Shown: in pieces, positions 1 through 5,582 of the stretch
Layout: each line of letters starts with the position of its first letter
How positions within the stretch are numbered: position 1 is the first letter of the stretch
Assembly (NCBI GenBank): GCA_021806355.1
Contig: JAJZXT010000058.1
Coordinates: forward strand, 1-5,765
Direction: 5' to 3'
DNA from: Thermoplasmata archaeon
GTDB lineage: Archaea > Thermoplasmatota > Thermoplasmata > Thermoplasmatales > Thermoplasmataceae
DNA: 5,765 nucleotides
The notes under the pieces: model-generated
What the model saw: the letters and a program-made list of their open reading frames with translations, nothing else
What the model was told of the DNA's origin: nothing
Database searches by the model: none
Made by a program: the position numbers and the translations under genes

Positions 1-597
1 GCCTATTGGCCTGTGTCGGCTTGAGAAGAATGATACATATGAGTCATAGTCTGTGATCCTTCCAAAATCTGCAAGTGTGGAGAACAGACTATGGCCATAT
101 TCCCTCAGCCTTACAGTGCCAAGACCGGCATGCTCCTCCATTGAAAACACATGCTCTATGTATTCCTTTGTCACATAGGTATCATCATCCAGGTGAATGA
201 CATAGGTCTCCGGGCCATATCCTCTTTCGAGAAGCCACTGAGAGAAGTAGTGCAGTGCCCTGTGCTTGTTCTGTGAATTCCTCTCTGTACAGTAGGATTC
301 AGGCACAACGATGGTATCAGCATGATACCGGGAATTGTCGAATTCCTCTATGAGCACCCTGATGTCGATTTGAAGGCTATAGCTCCTTATGACATCTATG
401 ATGTGGTTCACAACACCCGAGGCATTACCCACTGTTGTTATCAGTACAATTATCTTCCTTCCAGGTGCCGGAGGCCTTTGCCTGTACCTTCTGATGTTCC
501 TGTTCCTAATGAGCAATATTGGCTGAACAATTGAGAATGGTGCTGCCACAATCCCGAAGAATATAAGCACGTAAAGGAGAATGCCATACAGGGACAT
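1..597 (-). CDS. Egghead-like family 2 glycosyltransferase, N-terminal part (runs off left edge)
   Basis: The frame stays open for 199 codons from an ATG at 597 to the window edge, so the C-terminus is missing. Residues 1-30 are very hydrophobic (MSLYGILLYVLIFFGIVAAP, then more) and probably form a membrane anchor, followed by a basic stretch (RNRNIRRYRQR). The GT-A fold then begins with KIIVLITTVGN (48-58). The segment VVPESYCTERNSQNKHRALHY (97-117) and the metal-binding DxD-type motif HLDDDTYVT (135-143) match the pattern of the egghead beta-mannosyltransferase family, as does STLADFGRITDY (173-184). That supports a membrane enzyme moving a sugar from a nucleotide or lipid donor, with catalysis on the cytosolic face. 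Donor and acceptor cannot be read from the sequence. The ATG directly follows the TGA of the upstream RHH gene in the same frame, and a purine-rich GGGGAAGG lies five bases before that TGA's end, so the two are probably co-transcribed and translationally coupled. Confidence 0.85.
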   Translation of the reverse strand, partial: MSLYGILLYVLIFFGIVAAPFSIVQPILLIRNRNIRRYRQRPPAPGRKIIVLITTVGNASGVVNHIIDVIRSYSLQIDIRVLIEEFDNSRYHADTIVVPESYCTERNSQNKHRALHYFSQWLLERGYGPETYVIHLDDDTYVTKEYIEHVFSMEEHAGLGTVRLREYGHSLFSTLADFGRITDYDSYVSFFSSRHRPIG

Positions 598-786
598 TCA
601 GGCCTTCCCCGTGCTTTCTTCAGAAATGCCCAGATAACTGTCTATCAGCGCCTCAATGACCTGGTCAAACGTCAGGCTGTGGCCGGTCTCCTTCTGCAGC
701 CTACCCCTTATCTCATAGAGCCTGAACCAAGTGGGATCACGTGATACCTTCAGTGTTGTCTTTGCACTTCTTGCTGATGATTGCAT
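598..786 (-). CDS. Small ribbon-helix-helix (CopG/VapB-like) DNA-binding protein
   Basis: This 62-residue protein has the layout of an RHH regulator. A short basic strand (AKTTLKVSRD, about residues 8-17) is followed by helix A (TWFRLYEIRGRLQKE, 19-33) and helix B (TFDQVIEALIDSYLG, 39-53), with an unstructured tail. RHH proteins bind DNA as dimers by placing the strand pair in the major groove. The family includes autoregulators and VapB-type antitoxins. No toxin partner is visible: the next gene is a glycosyltransferase, so a local regulator of this operon is more likely. The ATG at 786 fits a leaderless transcript from a TATA-like box near 810-820. Inverted repeats flank and overlap that box, which suggests autoregulation. 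The stop codon is immediately followed by the next gene's ATG. Confidence 0.75.
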   Translation of the reverse strand: MQSSARSAKTTLKVSRDPTWFRLYEIRGRLQKETGHSLTFDQVIEALIDSYLGISEESTGKA

Positions 787-787
787 A

Positions 788-809
788 CAATCTACGAGAT
801 AGTAGATTG
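788..809. repeat. Inverted repeat 1 of the divergent regulator promoter (putative operator)
   Basis: Perfect 8-bp arms CAATCTAC and GTAGATTG are separated by six bases (centre 798.5). The repeat lies between the TATA-like box and the start of the RHH gene, where a bound dimer would block transcription initiation. It is the first of three inverted repeats with an 18-bp centre spacing. Operator function is inferred. Confidence 0.5.
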
Positions 810-827
810 AATATTAAAGTATTCAAT
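806..827. repeat. Inverted repeat 2 (putative operator over the RHH gene TATA box)
   Basis: Perfect 8-bp arms ATTGAATA and TATTCAAT are separated by six bases (centre 816.5). It has the same arm and spacer lengths as repeat 1 and overlaps its right end by four bases. The spacer and inner arms coincide with the minus-strand TATA-like element, so binding here would compete with TBP. Confidence 0.5.
810..820 (-). promoter_or_regulatory. TATA-like promoter element for the RHH gene
   Basis: The minus strand reads ACTTTAATATT, centred roughly 29 bases before the ATG at 786. This is compatible with an archaeal TATA box and a leaderless or near-leaderless transcript. The surrounding DNA is AT-rich, so the exact element is uncertain. 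Confidence 0.4.
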
Positions 828-842
828 ATACCAGATGGTATA
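827..842. repeat. Inverted repeat 3 (putative operator)
   Basis: Perfect 7-bp arms TATACCA and TGGTATA are separated by two bases (centre 834.5), again exactly 18 bp from the previous centre. It lies between the two divergent promoters, upstream of the winged-helix gene's TATA-like element. The arm sequence differs from repeats 1 and 2, so it may be a site for a different protein, for example the winged-helix regulator. Confidence 0.45.
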
Positions 843-856
843 GTGTATACTATTAT

Positions 857-864
857 TCATATAC
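857..864 (+). promoter_or_regulatory. TATA-like promoter element for the winged-helix gene
   Basis: TCATATAC lies about 25 bases before the TTG at 886, the spacing expected for a leaderless archaeal transcript beginning at that codon. A second GTATAC at 845-850 is an alternative box that would give an earlier start site. Confidence 0.35.
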
Positions 865-885
865 TGTAAACAGGATGCAATACCG

Positions 886-1149
886 TTGAAGGAATCCCCA
901 CTCTCTCAGAGGTACGCTGTCCCGGTGCTTATTGCACTTCTTGAGAAGAAGTGCATGAGGAAGTATGATCTCACGGCAGTCATAACAAACGGGAGCACCA
1001 TTGACAAGATCCTAAGGATTCTGGAGGAGTCCAGGCTGGTAACGCTGGAGGAAAGAATGGAGGGCAGAAGGACAATCAGGGTATGTCTTACGGAGAAAGG
1101 GATTGAGGTGGCTAAGCACCTAATGAGTGCAGAGAAATTGTTGGATTAA
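886..1149 (+). CDS. Small winged-helix DNA-binding regulator
   Basis: This 87-residue protein is essentially one winged-helix domain. Helices cover about residues 8-20 (YAVPVLIALLEKK), 25-33 and 37-50 (STIDKILRILEESRLV, the likely recognition region). A two-stranded wing follows (VTLEERMEGRRTIRVCLT) and then a final helix (EKGIEVAKHLMS). The ending with LTEKGIEVAK is typical of MarR-like and other archaeal single-domain regulators. The start is a TTG at 886. No in-frame ATG or GTG exists between it and the upstream in-frame TAG at 841-843, and a TATA-like box sits at leaderless spacing. It is divergent from the RHH gene, sharing a control region with three inverted repeats, so cross-regulation is plausible. 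The target genes are unknown. Confidence 0.75.
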   Translation: MKESPLSQRYAVPVLIALLEKKCMRKYDLTAVITNGSTIDKILRILEESRLVTLEERMEGRRTIRVCLTEKGIEVAKHLMSAEKLLD

Positions 1150-1209
1150 ATCTTATAGTTGTTCAGGTGATGCTAAACTTAGGAGAGTGTACTTTATAGG
1201 TTATTCAGT

Positions 1210-1476
1210 TCAGTTGGAGGGAACTATTTCCTTCAGGTCGCTGATGTTTATCCTAAGCCAAGGGTATTTTTCTATCCTGTCTGTAACGGCTGTGCCGTCA
1301 AAATTCAGGAATTCCGCCTGGAACGGTTCGTCCAATGAAATGGTGGAGAGATCAAAGGCTTCGCACCTTTCCCCATAGGCTAAGAGAATGTGGCCATGTC
1401 TGGTGCTCAGCATGTATACTGCAATCTTCTGGCCCGGGATGAGACCTCTTCCGATTCTCTCCAACCTATCGTCCAT
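1210..1476 (-). CDS. Small protein of unknown function (intact member of a local two-copy family)
   Basis: I do not recognise a named family for this 88-residue protein. It has no signal peptide or membrane segment. Alternating hydrophobic residues (QKIAVYMLSTRHGHILLAYG, then FQAEFLNFDGTAV and WLRINISDLKEIV) suggest a small, mostly beta fold, perhaps a barrel, but that is a guess. Two points support a real gene. A TATA-like TTTAAAT lies at 1501-1507, about 28 bases before the ATG, which fits a leaderless transcript. A diverged copy of the protein is encoded on the opposite strand at 1773-2024, sharing IAV, FxAEF and the spacing of later Y, L and I residues. It converges with the winged-helix gene across a 60-base gap. 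The opposite-strand frame at 1127-1378 is taken as a shadow. Confidence 0.65.
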   Translation of the reverse strand: MDDRLERIGRGLIPGQKIAVYMLSTRHGHILLAYGERCEAFDLSTISLDEPFQAEFLNFDGTAVTDRIEKYPWLRINISDLKEIVPSN

Positions 1477-1772
1477 TCTGTCATGGCTCTGAACTCCAAA
1501 ATTTAAAGATTATCGGATAGTTATCATTTCAGCCATCAATCAGTGGTATTAAATCCAGTTATCCTGTCATTATGGCATACCCCATATATCTGAAATACGT
1601 TATTGTACGTCATTTAATGGCGGAAGTACTTGTCGGTGGCCAACGTTTCACTTGAACAGAAAAATTCCGAGATGGTGTTCCCAATACAAAGGTAAACTGC
1701 GTGCAATCTGCACGGTGATTAACATTAAATGGAAGACGGAGAAAGCCCCAGTAAATAAAGAGGGGGGCCACG
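1477..1772. other. Intergenic stretch between the two divergent family members
   Basis: These 296 bases contain the minus-strand TATA-like element at 1501-1508 and a plus-strand TATTAAAT at 1547-1554. The latter precedes a 27-codon ATG frame (1572-1655, beginning MAYPIYLKY) at leaderless spacing. That short frame has no recognisable similarity and I do not call it a gene. The longer frames crossing the right end, in either direction, overlap the interrupted gene at 1773-2024 and look like shadows. I see no tRNA, long repeat or transposase remnant here. Confidence 0.4.
1501..1508 (-). promoter_or_regulatory. TATA-like promoter element for the 88-residue protein
   Basis: The minus strand reads CTTTAAAT, about 28 bases before the ATG at 1476. 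No Shine-Dalgarno sequence precedes the ATG, which agrees with leaderless initiation. Confidence 0.45.
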
Positions 1773-2024
1773 GTGAAGGTCAGGAAGCTGAGGAAAATGG
1801 ACCCCATAGCTGTTTTCCCCTTCTCCAGGAAGTACGGAGATCCATTCATGGCTGTGGTTTTCCCCTAGCCGGGATCAGGACCTGACCTTCCAGTTGAGAT
1901 CGAAGATCTATTCAAGGCGGAATTCATAGGATTTGAGGATTCCATCATTACGGTAGTCTCAAACCAATACGGGTGCCTCGCAATAGATCTTGCATTCGTG
2001 AGGGACATTGAAATAATGTTTTAG
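1773..2024 (+). pseudogene. Diverged copy of the 88-residue protein, interrupted by an in-frame TAG
   Basis: Reading from GTG at 1773 gives 83 codon positions before a final TAG, close to the 88 residues of the gene at 1210-1476. A single in-frame TAG lies at 1866-1868 (codon 32). Both sides align with the intact copy in the same frame. Before the stop, IAVFPFSRKYGDPFMA matches IAVYMLSTRHGHILLA. After it, FKAEFIGFEDSIIT matches FQAEFLNFDGTAVT, and the later Y, L and I positions continue almost without gaps. I count about 16 identities over 54 aligned positions outside the stop region, with many conservative changes. No ATG, GTG or TTG restarts the frame until near its end. The simplest reading is a decaying paralogue broken by one nonsense mutation. 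Sequencing error or TAG read-through (pyrrolysine is known in some related archaea) are alternatives without direct support. The GTG start is uncertain. Confidence 0.6.
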
Positions 2025-2025
2025 C

Positions 2026-2031
2026 AAAAAA
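2026..2031 (-). terminator. Possible T-tract terminator of the GHKL gene
   Basis: Six consecutive T on the minus strand lie about 42 bases past the GHKL gene's TAA. Archaeal transcription often ends at such T-runs without a hairpin. The tract is short, so this is tentative. Confidence 0.25.
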
Positions 2032-2067
2032 TGTACAGTGAATTACAGTAAAGGAATCCTAGACATG

Positions 2068-2074
2068 TTTTTTT
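2068..2074 (+). terminator. Possible T-tract terminator for plus-strand transcription
   Basis: Seven consecutive T on the plus strand lie about 44 bases after the interrupted gene's final TAG, in the convergent gap with the GHKL gene. The tract could end transcription coming from the left. Confidence 0.25.
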
Positions 2075-3554
2075 AGGTTCTATCGCAGTTCAGGTAGTGC
2101 TCAAGGGTTATTCTTACCACATCTGCATTTGATATGTTAGATTTTCCATAGGCTCTTCCTATTTTTTTCTTCACTTTTTCAATTTTATAATTCTCCACAC
2201 TTGCAGCTAAGTAAGTTGTTGTATCATTATGCGGGGGAATTGGGACCTCATGCGGTTCCTCTTTAGTGTCACCGCTATGTTGTAAGACCTTTTTCTTTGC
2301 TTCAGAGAATGGCCTGGAATGTCTTACAATTTCTCTAACCTTGTTTTCGTAATTACGATCCTTAAGAATCTCTTTATAATAGTGACTTACAATGACGTCT
2401 CTGATGTCAGGAAGCCTCTTTTCTCCAGTTAAATCCTTCAGCTCTTTCTTAGCATCTGCCACTTTTTCCATGAAGTCATCTACAGCTTTTTTCAATATCT
2501 GCTCAAGTTTTGCGTATGTTGGAGACGAGATGTCTATATCGTTCTTTCTGCTATTCCATGGCATTGCTTCAGCAGGACCATTAAGGTAAACAATGCCCCT
2601 CAGCCATATGAGTTGACTACCAGCATGGCCAATCTTTTCGTCTAAGAGGTTCTTATCGTAAATCCCAATTTTATTGTCCTTTACCAGCAGTCTGCCATTG
2701 CAGTATATGTTCATACCGAACTTGTTAATTCTAGACCCCTCTGTCATAAGACCTATTTTAATTCTGATATAAATCTCCCTGGTTTTTGTTTCGTTCTTTT
2801 CTCTTGTTGGAACCCGTATATGGCCTTTTACCTCCAGTGGATCACAGTGCTCTGGAGCTTCGACTTCATTCAAAATGTCAGCCTCTGGATCAGCCGTATT
2901 AATTTTTTCACCGTTGAATAATATATCAACCTTACTGGTCAGATCCGCTATCCCATATCTCTGTTCCAGCTCTAGTTTTCCGTTTATTGGGAATGATTGA
3001 AAATCAGAAAAGTTCAAAATGTGTAATCTGATTTTTGTGCCTCCCTCTGGAATTGTATCGCCTCTTGTAAGACCAGTGACCTTAAATTTCCAGTCTGATT
3101 TGTTAAGTATATCTTCCCGGTCTAGAACAATTTTCCACCCTTCTTCTGAGTGGGTTCTGCTGATTATTTCCACAGAACTTGAAACAGCGAGGCCAGCTGC
3201 CTTTCCTCCAATGCCAAATCTAGAAATGTTTCCCTCTGCAGGATTGACTCCACTCTCTCCTGGCCTTACGAAACGAACTGCATCATTTCTGGCGCATCCT
3301 CCACAATTGTCATAAATTTCAATAATGCCTTCGGAACCTTCAGTCTTCGTCTGTATTTCCACTCTTCTGTTGCCGTCTTTACTTGGTCCAATAATTCTAG
3401 CCTGTTCGATGGAGTTGTCAACATATTCCGCCACAGCATCCGGGAGAGTATAACCGCCTCTTATAAGAGCCAGAAACGTTCCCTTGGCTGTGGGGGTTGC
3501 ATCTATGGTCTCCTCCTGTTTTTCGCGTTCTTCCTGTCTGATTACCGTCACCAT
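2073..3554 (-). CDS. GHKL-type ATPase (MORC/MutL/Hsp90-like) with RHH-like C-terminal tail
   Basis: The protein has 493 residues from ATG 3554. The N-terminal ATPase carries the GHKL motifs: the N-box AVAEYVDNSIEQA (about 40-52) with candidate catalytic Glu43 and metal-binding Asn47; the G1 box IYDNCGG (80-86), a variant of DxGxG; and the G2 box FGIGGKAAGL (113-122). A second domain follows, with MPWNSRKNDIDISSPTY (331-347) where MORC/MutL-like proteins carry a conserved ATP-sensing segment. A charged helical region (about 350-430) leads to a tail, YLAASV ... SNADVVRITLEHYL (448-488), with the strand-helix-helix look of an RHH domain. GHKL proteins dimerise on ATP and can clamp DNA. The start at 3554 is preferred because GGAGG lies nine bases upstream. 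An ATG at 3572 overlaps parB and has no such site. It sits four bases after parB, so one operon. There is no nuclease motif. Confidence 0.85.
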   Translation of the reverse strand: MVTVIRQEEREKQEETIDATPTAKGTFLALIRGGYTLPDAVAEYVDNSIEQARIIGPSKDGNRRVEIQTKTEGSEGIIEIYDNCGGCARNDAVRFVRPGESGVNPAEGNISRFGIGGKAAGLAVSSSVEIISRTHSEEGWKIVLDREDILNKSDWKFKVTGLTRGDTIPEGGTKIRLHILNFSDFQSFPINGKLELEQRYGIADLTSKVDILFNGEKINTADPEADILNEVEAPEHCDPLEVKGHIRVPTREKNETKTREIYIRIKIGLMTEGSRINKFGMNIYCNGRLLVKDNKIGIYDKNLLDEKIGHAGSQLIWLRGIVYLNGPAEAMPWNSRKNDIDISSPTYAKLEQILKKAVDDFMEKVADAKKELKDLTGEKRLPDIRDVIVSHYYKEILKDRNYENKVREIVRHSRPFSEAKKKVLQHSGDTKEEPHEVPIPPHNDTTTYLAASVENYKIEKVKKKIGRAYGKSNISNADVVRITLEHYLNCDRT

Positions 3555-3558
3555 GTTA

Positions 3559-4521
3559 TCAGGCCTCCACATTCAATGAAGATTCCTTTCTCTCTACCTC
3601 ACGTTTAACTAGTTCCCGTATCCACATCTCTATTTTTTTGTCCTCGGAAGCCAGTATCTTTTCTATTTTCCTGGACATCTCAGCGTTGAATGATATGCTC
3701 ACTTTTATCCCGGTTGGTTCTTCTATTATTCTCTTAGTTAATTCAACTACAGGAACTCGTGGATCTTTCTTGAATTCCGAAATTAACCTCTTCTTTTGTA
3801 AAGGGGAGAGCTTAGGGAATTCTGTTGACAAGTCCTTAACCAGCTTTGTTCTGAGCTCTTCTTGGTTTCCCCCCTGCTGAGCTATGAACCTGTTCACCTG
3901 CCTGCTGGTGATTGCGCTCATGATCATGTTTGAATCCACTATACCCAAGGACTGTCCTGCGTTTCCCTCATTTCGGACAATATCACCATTTGGACCCTTC
4001 TCCTCAATACTTATCTTTGACTTGCTGAACAGCTCATAAGCGTTAATTCTGGAAATAACCCAAGATTCCGTCTTTCCAAGTAGATCAGCCACCTCCTTCA
4101 GGTCTCCAATCCTGTTTGCAAGCTTCCAACAAAGCATTCCATACTCTAGAGGACTTGCACTTTTTCGTTCCTCATTCTCCTGAAATGATATCTGGAGCGC
4201 CTCAACATCATTCAATTCTTTTACTATGCATGGAACTTTAGTAATTCCGGCAATCTTTGAGGCCCTGAATCTTCTGCCACCGGCTACTATCTCAAACTTC
4301 TGGCCATTGATTCCAACAGGCCTAACTACCAGAGGTTCAAGAACACCCACCTGCTTGATGGAAGCGGCAAGCCCTTCAAGATCACCTGGCTCGAGTCTCT
4401 CATTTAATTCTCCAAGGAAGAGTTTTTCCAGTTCTATATTCCTGACGCTCCTCTTCTCTTTTTCCTGGAATACCGTTTCGCTTTCATTTTCCTGTTCCTT
4501 TCCTATGTTTTCGTTTGCCAT
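3559..4521 (-). CDS. ParB-domain DNA-binding protein with RHH-like C-terminus
   Basis: From ATG 4521 the protein has 320 residues, close to the usual ParB length. After a charged N-terminal segment the ParB nucleotide-binding domain shows box I GVLEPLVVRP (59-68), box II AGGRRFRASKIAG (80-92) and ENEERKSASPLEYG (115-128). A helix-turn-helix follows at DLKEVADLLGKTESWVISRI (140-159), expected to read a parS-like site. The end, KVSISFNAEMSRKIEKILAS and onward to about 312, looks like an RHH dimerisation or DNA-binding domain. Canonical ParB proteins bind CTP and slide as clamps. Here box II has GGRR where GERR is usual, so CTP hydrolysis is uncertain. No ParA ATPase is present; the next gene encodes a GHKL ATPase instead. 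ATG 4521 fits a leaderless transcript from the TATA-like box at 4542-4549. Upstream frame extension to ATG 4536 or TTG 4572 would overlap the promoter. Confidence 0.85.
   Translation of the reverse strand: MANENIGKEQENESETVFQEKEKRSVRNIELEKLFLGELNERLEPGDLEGLAASIKQVGVLEPLVVRPVGINGQKFEIVAGGRRFRASKIAGITKVPCIVKELNDVEALQISFQENEERKSASPLEYGMLCWKLANRIGDLKEVADLLGKTESWVISRINAYELFSKSKISIEEKGPNGDIVRNEGNAGQSLGIVDSNMIMSAITSRQVNRFIAQQGGNQEELRTKLVKDLSTEFPKLSPLQKKRLISEFKKDPRVPVVELTKRIIEEPTGIKVSISFNAEMSRKIEKILASEDKKIEMWIRELVKREVERKESSLNVEA
3564..3568 (-). promoter_or_regulatory. Shine-Dalgarno sequence of the GHKL gene, inside the end of the ParB-like gene
   Basis: The minus strand reads GGAGG followed by nine bases and ATG at 3554-3552. 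It lies in the last codons of the ParB-like gene and decides the start of the GHKL gene against the ATG at 3572. It also shows that the second gene of the operon is translated from an internal ribosome site, unlike the leaderless first gene. Confidence 0.65.
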
Positions 4522-4541
4522 AATTGTATAATGCATTCTTG

Positions 4542-4549
4542 TTAATAAA
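4542..4549 (-). promoter_or_regulatory. TATA-like promoter element of the ParB-like/GHKL operon
   Basis: The minus strand reads TTTATTAA, centred about 25 bases before the ATG at 4521. It is immediately preceded by the purine-rich GGAAAAA, suitable as a TFB recognition element. This gives a leaderless transcript starting at or next to the ATG. Confidence 0.55.
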
Positions 4550-4550
4550 T

Positions 4551-4581
4551 TTTTCCTACTTTTTCCTACCAAGTAGGAAAA
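4551..4581. repeat. Three copies of TTTTCCTAC upstream of the ParB-like operon (putative operator or parS-like site)
   Basis: TTTTCCTAC occurs at 4551-4559 and again at 4561-4569 as a direct repeat with a 10-bp period, one helical turn. A third copy, inverted (GTAGGAAAA), is at 4573-4581. Copies two and three form a perfect 9-bp inverted repeat with a three-base spacer. The first copy touches the TATA-like element and covers the likely TFB site, so a bound protein would block the promoter. The ParB-like protein is the obvious candidate, as ParB-family proteins use inverted-repeat sites. The hairpin could instead help to end the methyltransferase transcript, but no T-run follows it. Confidence 0.6.
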
Positions 4582-4604
4582 TAGATGATGGAGATTTGAA
4601 CATT

Positions 4605-5465
4605 CTAGAAGTTTGTTATTACTACCTCATTGAAACCGGACCGCGCAGTTCCTATCCTGTTTATTGGCTTCCTATTTTTAAAAACGGCCATTCTAAACGA
4701 ACCGAAAATGGAACTTACCTCCGCACAGTATCTATTGGTAATCATAACCTTCACTTCCCTGGATGTCAAATCCTCAGTGATTTTTTTGAGATTACGGTGA
4801 TCTTCTTCTCTGAACATATGCGCATTGTATTGAACAAAATTGCTATCCTTGTCTCTAAAGTAAGGCGGATCGAGAAATACAAAATCGCCTTTCTTTGCAT
4901 TTCTTAAGGGCATTTCATAAGTTGCATTCATTATGGTTGTGTCTTTAAGCAATGATGCATAGAACCTTATGTCATTATCATTAGCCAAGTAGAACCTTTT
5001 GTAACCCCCATAAGGCACATTATACTCTCCGGCAGCATTTGTCCTCCACAATCCGTTGTATCCGTTTCTATTCAGATATAGAAACATAGCAGCTCTTTCT
5101 GTATCTAAAAGTTCCTTAGTTCTGGTTTCATTGAATCTCTTTCTTATTTTGTAATAGGCATCAGCACCGGATGCATCTCTGTATTTATCGAGTTCATAAG
5201 AGAGCTCATTTGGTCTATCTCTTACAGCTAGCAACAGGTTAACTAAGTCCTTGTTAACGTCGGAAATCACAGCATGTTTAATCTTATTCTCAACTTTCAA
5301 AGCCCAGAAAAGCGCACCGCCACCAAAAAATGGTTCGTAATAATTGTTGAACATCTTCGGGACTGCTTTAACTATACTCTTCAATGAACTAGTTTTTCCG
5401 CCGGCCCATTTCACTAAATTTGGAATCCTCATGATTAACCCATGCTGGTCCGAAATGGATATCAT
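4605..5465 (-). CDS. Dam-family (D12 class) adenine-N6 DNA methyltransferase
   Basis: The enzyme transfers a methyl group from S-adenosylmethionine to adenine N6 in a short duplex site. Counting 286 residues from ATG 5465, the SAM-binding motifs are WAGGKTSSL (20-28) and YEPFFGGGALFW (43-54). NRNGYNGLWR (132-141) is a Dam-family signature, and the catalytic motif IV is DPPY (199-202), giving the D12 (alpha) order. The length is normal for the family and all key residues are present. The recognition site cannot be read; GATC is common in the window, so it is not avoided here. ATG 5465 lies about 22 bases after a good TATA-like box, so leaderless initiation is likely. ATG 5432 (MRIPNLVKWAGGK) matches the usual family start and is the alternative. 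The TTG extension to 5525 would cross the promoter. The upstream HNH gene suggests a restriction partner. Confidence 0.9.
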   Translation of the reverse strand: MISISDQHGLIMRIPNLVKWAGGKTSSLKSIVKAVPKMFNNYYEPFFGGGALFWALKVENKIKHAVISDVNKDLVNLLLAVRDRPNELSYELDKYRDASGADAYYKIRKRFNETRTKELLDTERAAMFLYLNRNGYNGLWRTNAAGEYNVPYGGYKRFYLANDNDIRFYASLLKDTTIMNATYEMPLRNAKKGDFVFLDPPYFRDKDSNFVQYNAHMFREEDHRNLKKITEDLTSREVKVMITNRYCAEVSSIFGSFRMAVFKNRKPINRIGTARSGFNEVVITNF

Positions 5466-5482
5466 GTAGGGTAATTGCACCG

Positions 5483-5490
5483 TTATATAG
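5483..5490 (-). promoter_or_regulatory. TATA box of the methyltransferase gene
   Basis: The minus strand reads CTATATAA, the best TATA box in the window, centred about 22 bases before ATG 5465. It gives the methyltransferase its own promoter in the gap after the HNH gene, so methylation could be expressed independently of the nuclease. Confidence 0.55.
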
Positions 5491-5582
5491 ATCTTTTGCT
5501 GTCTATGGTCGCTCACTTCTTTCAATTCTATGTTTTGACTTTCACATAAATTGGATAAATCCGCAGACGGTATGCCTAGACT

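Noticed and set aside
322..534. Plus-strand 70-codon frame
   Set aside because: It is antisense to the glycosyltransferase, which carries clear family motifs.
1572..1655. 27-codon ATG frame with a TATTAAAT at leaderless spacing
   Set aside because: Too short and without similarity or repeats; promoter-like AT strings are common here.
1610..1849. Minus-strand 79-codon frame with a hydrophobic stretch
   Set aside because: It is antisense to the interrupted copy at 1773-2024, whose frame has homology to an intact neighbour. The hydrophobic run is what the reverse of such codons tends to give.
1652..1885. Plus-strand 77-codon frame
   Set aside because: It overlaps the first half of the interrupted gene in another frame, has no recognisable motif and an unnatural mix of residues.
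3559..4521. ParB-like gene as part of a chromosome or plasmid partition (parABS) locus
   Set aside because: No ParA ATPase is adjacent; the partner is a GHKL ATPase. A partition role for a mobile element cannot be excluded, only not shown.
4524..4907. Plus-strand 127-codon frame over the ParB promoter and the methyltransferase end
   Set aside because: It is antisense to a methyltransferase with all its motifs and crosses the operator repeats.
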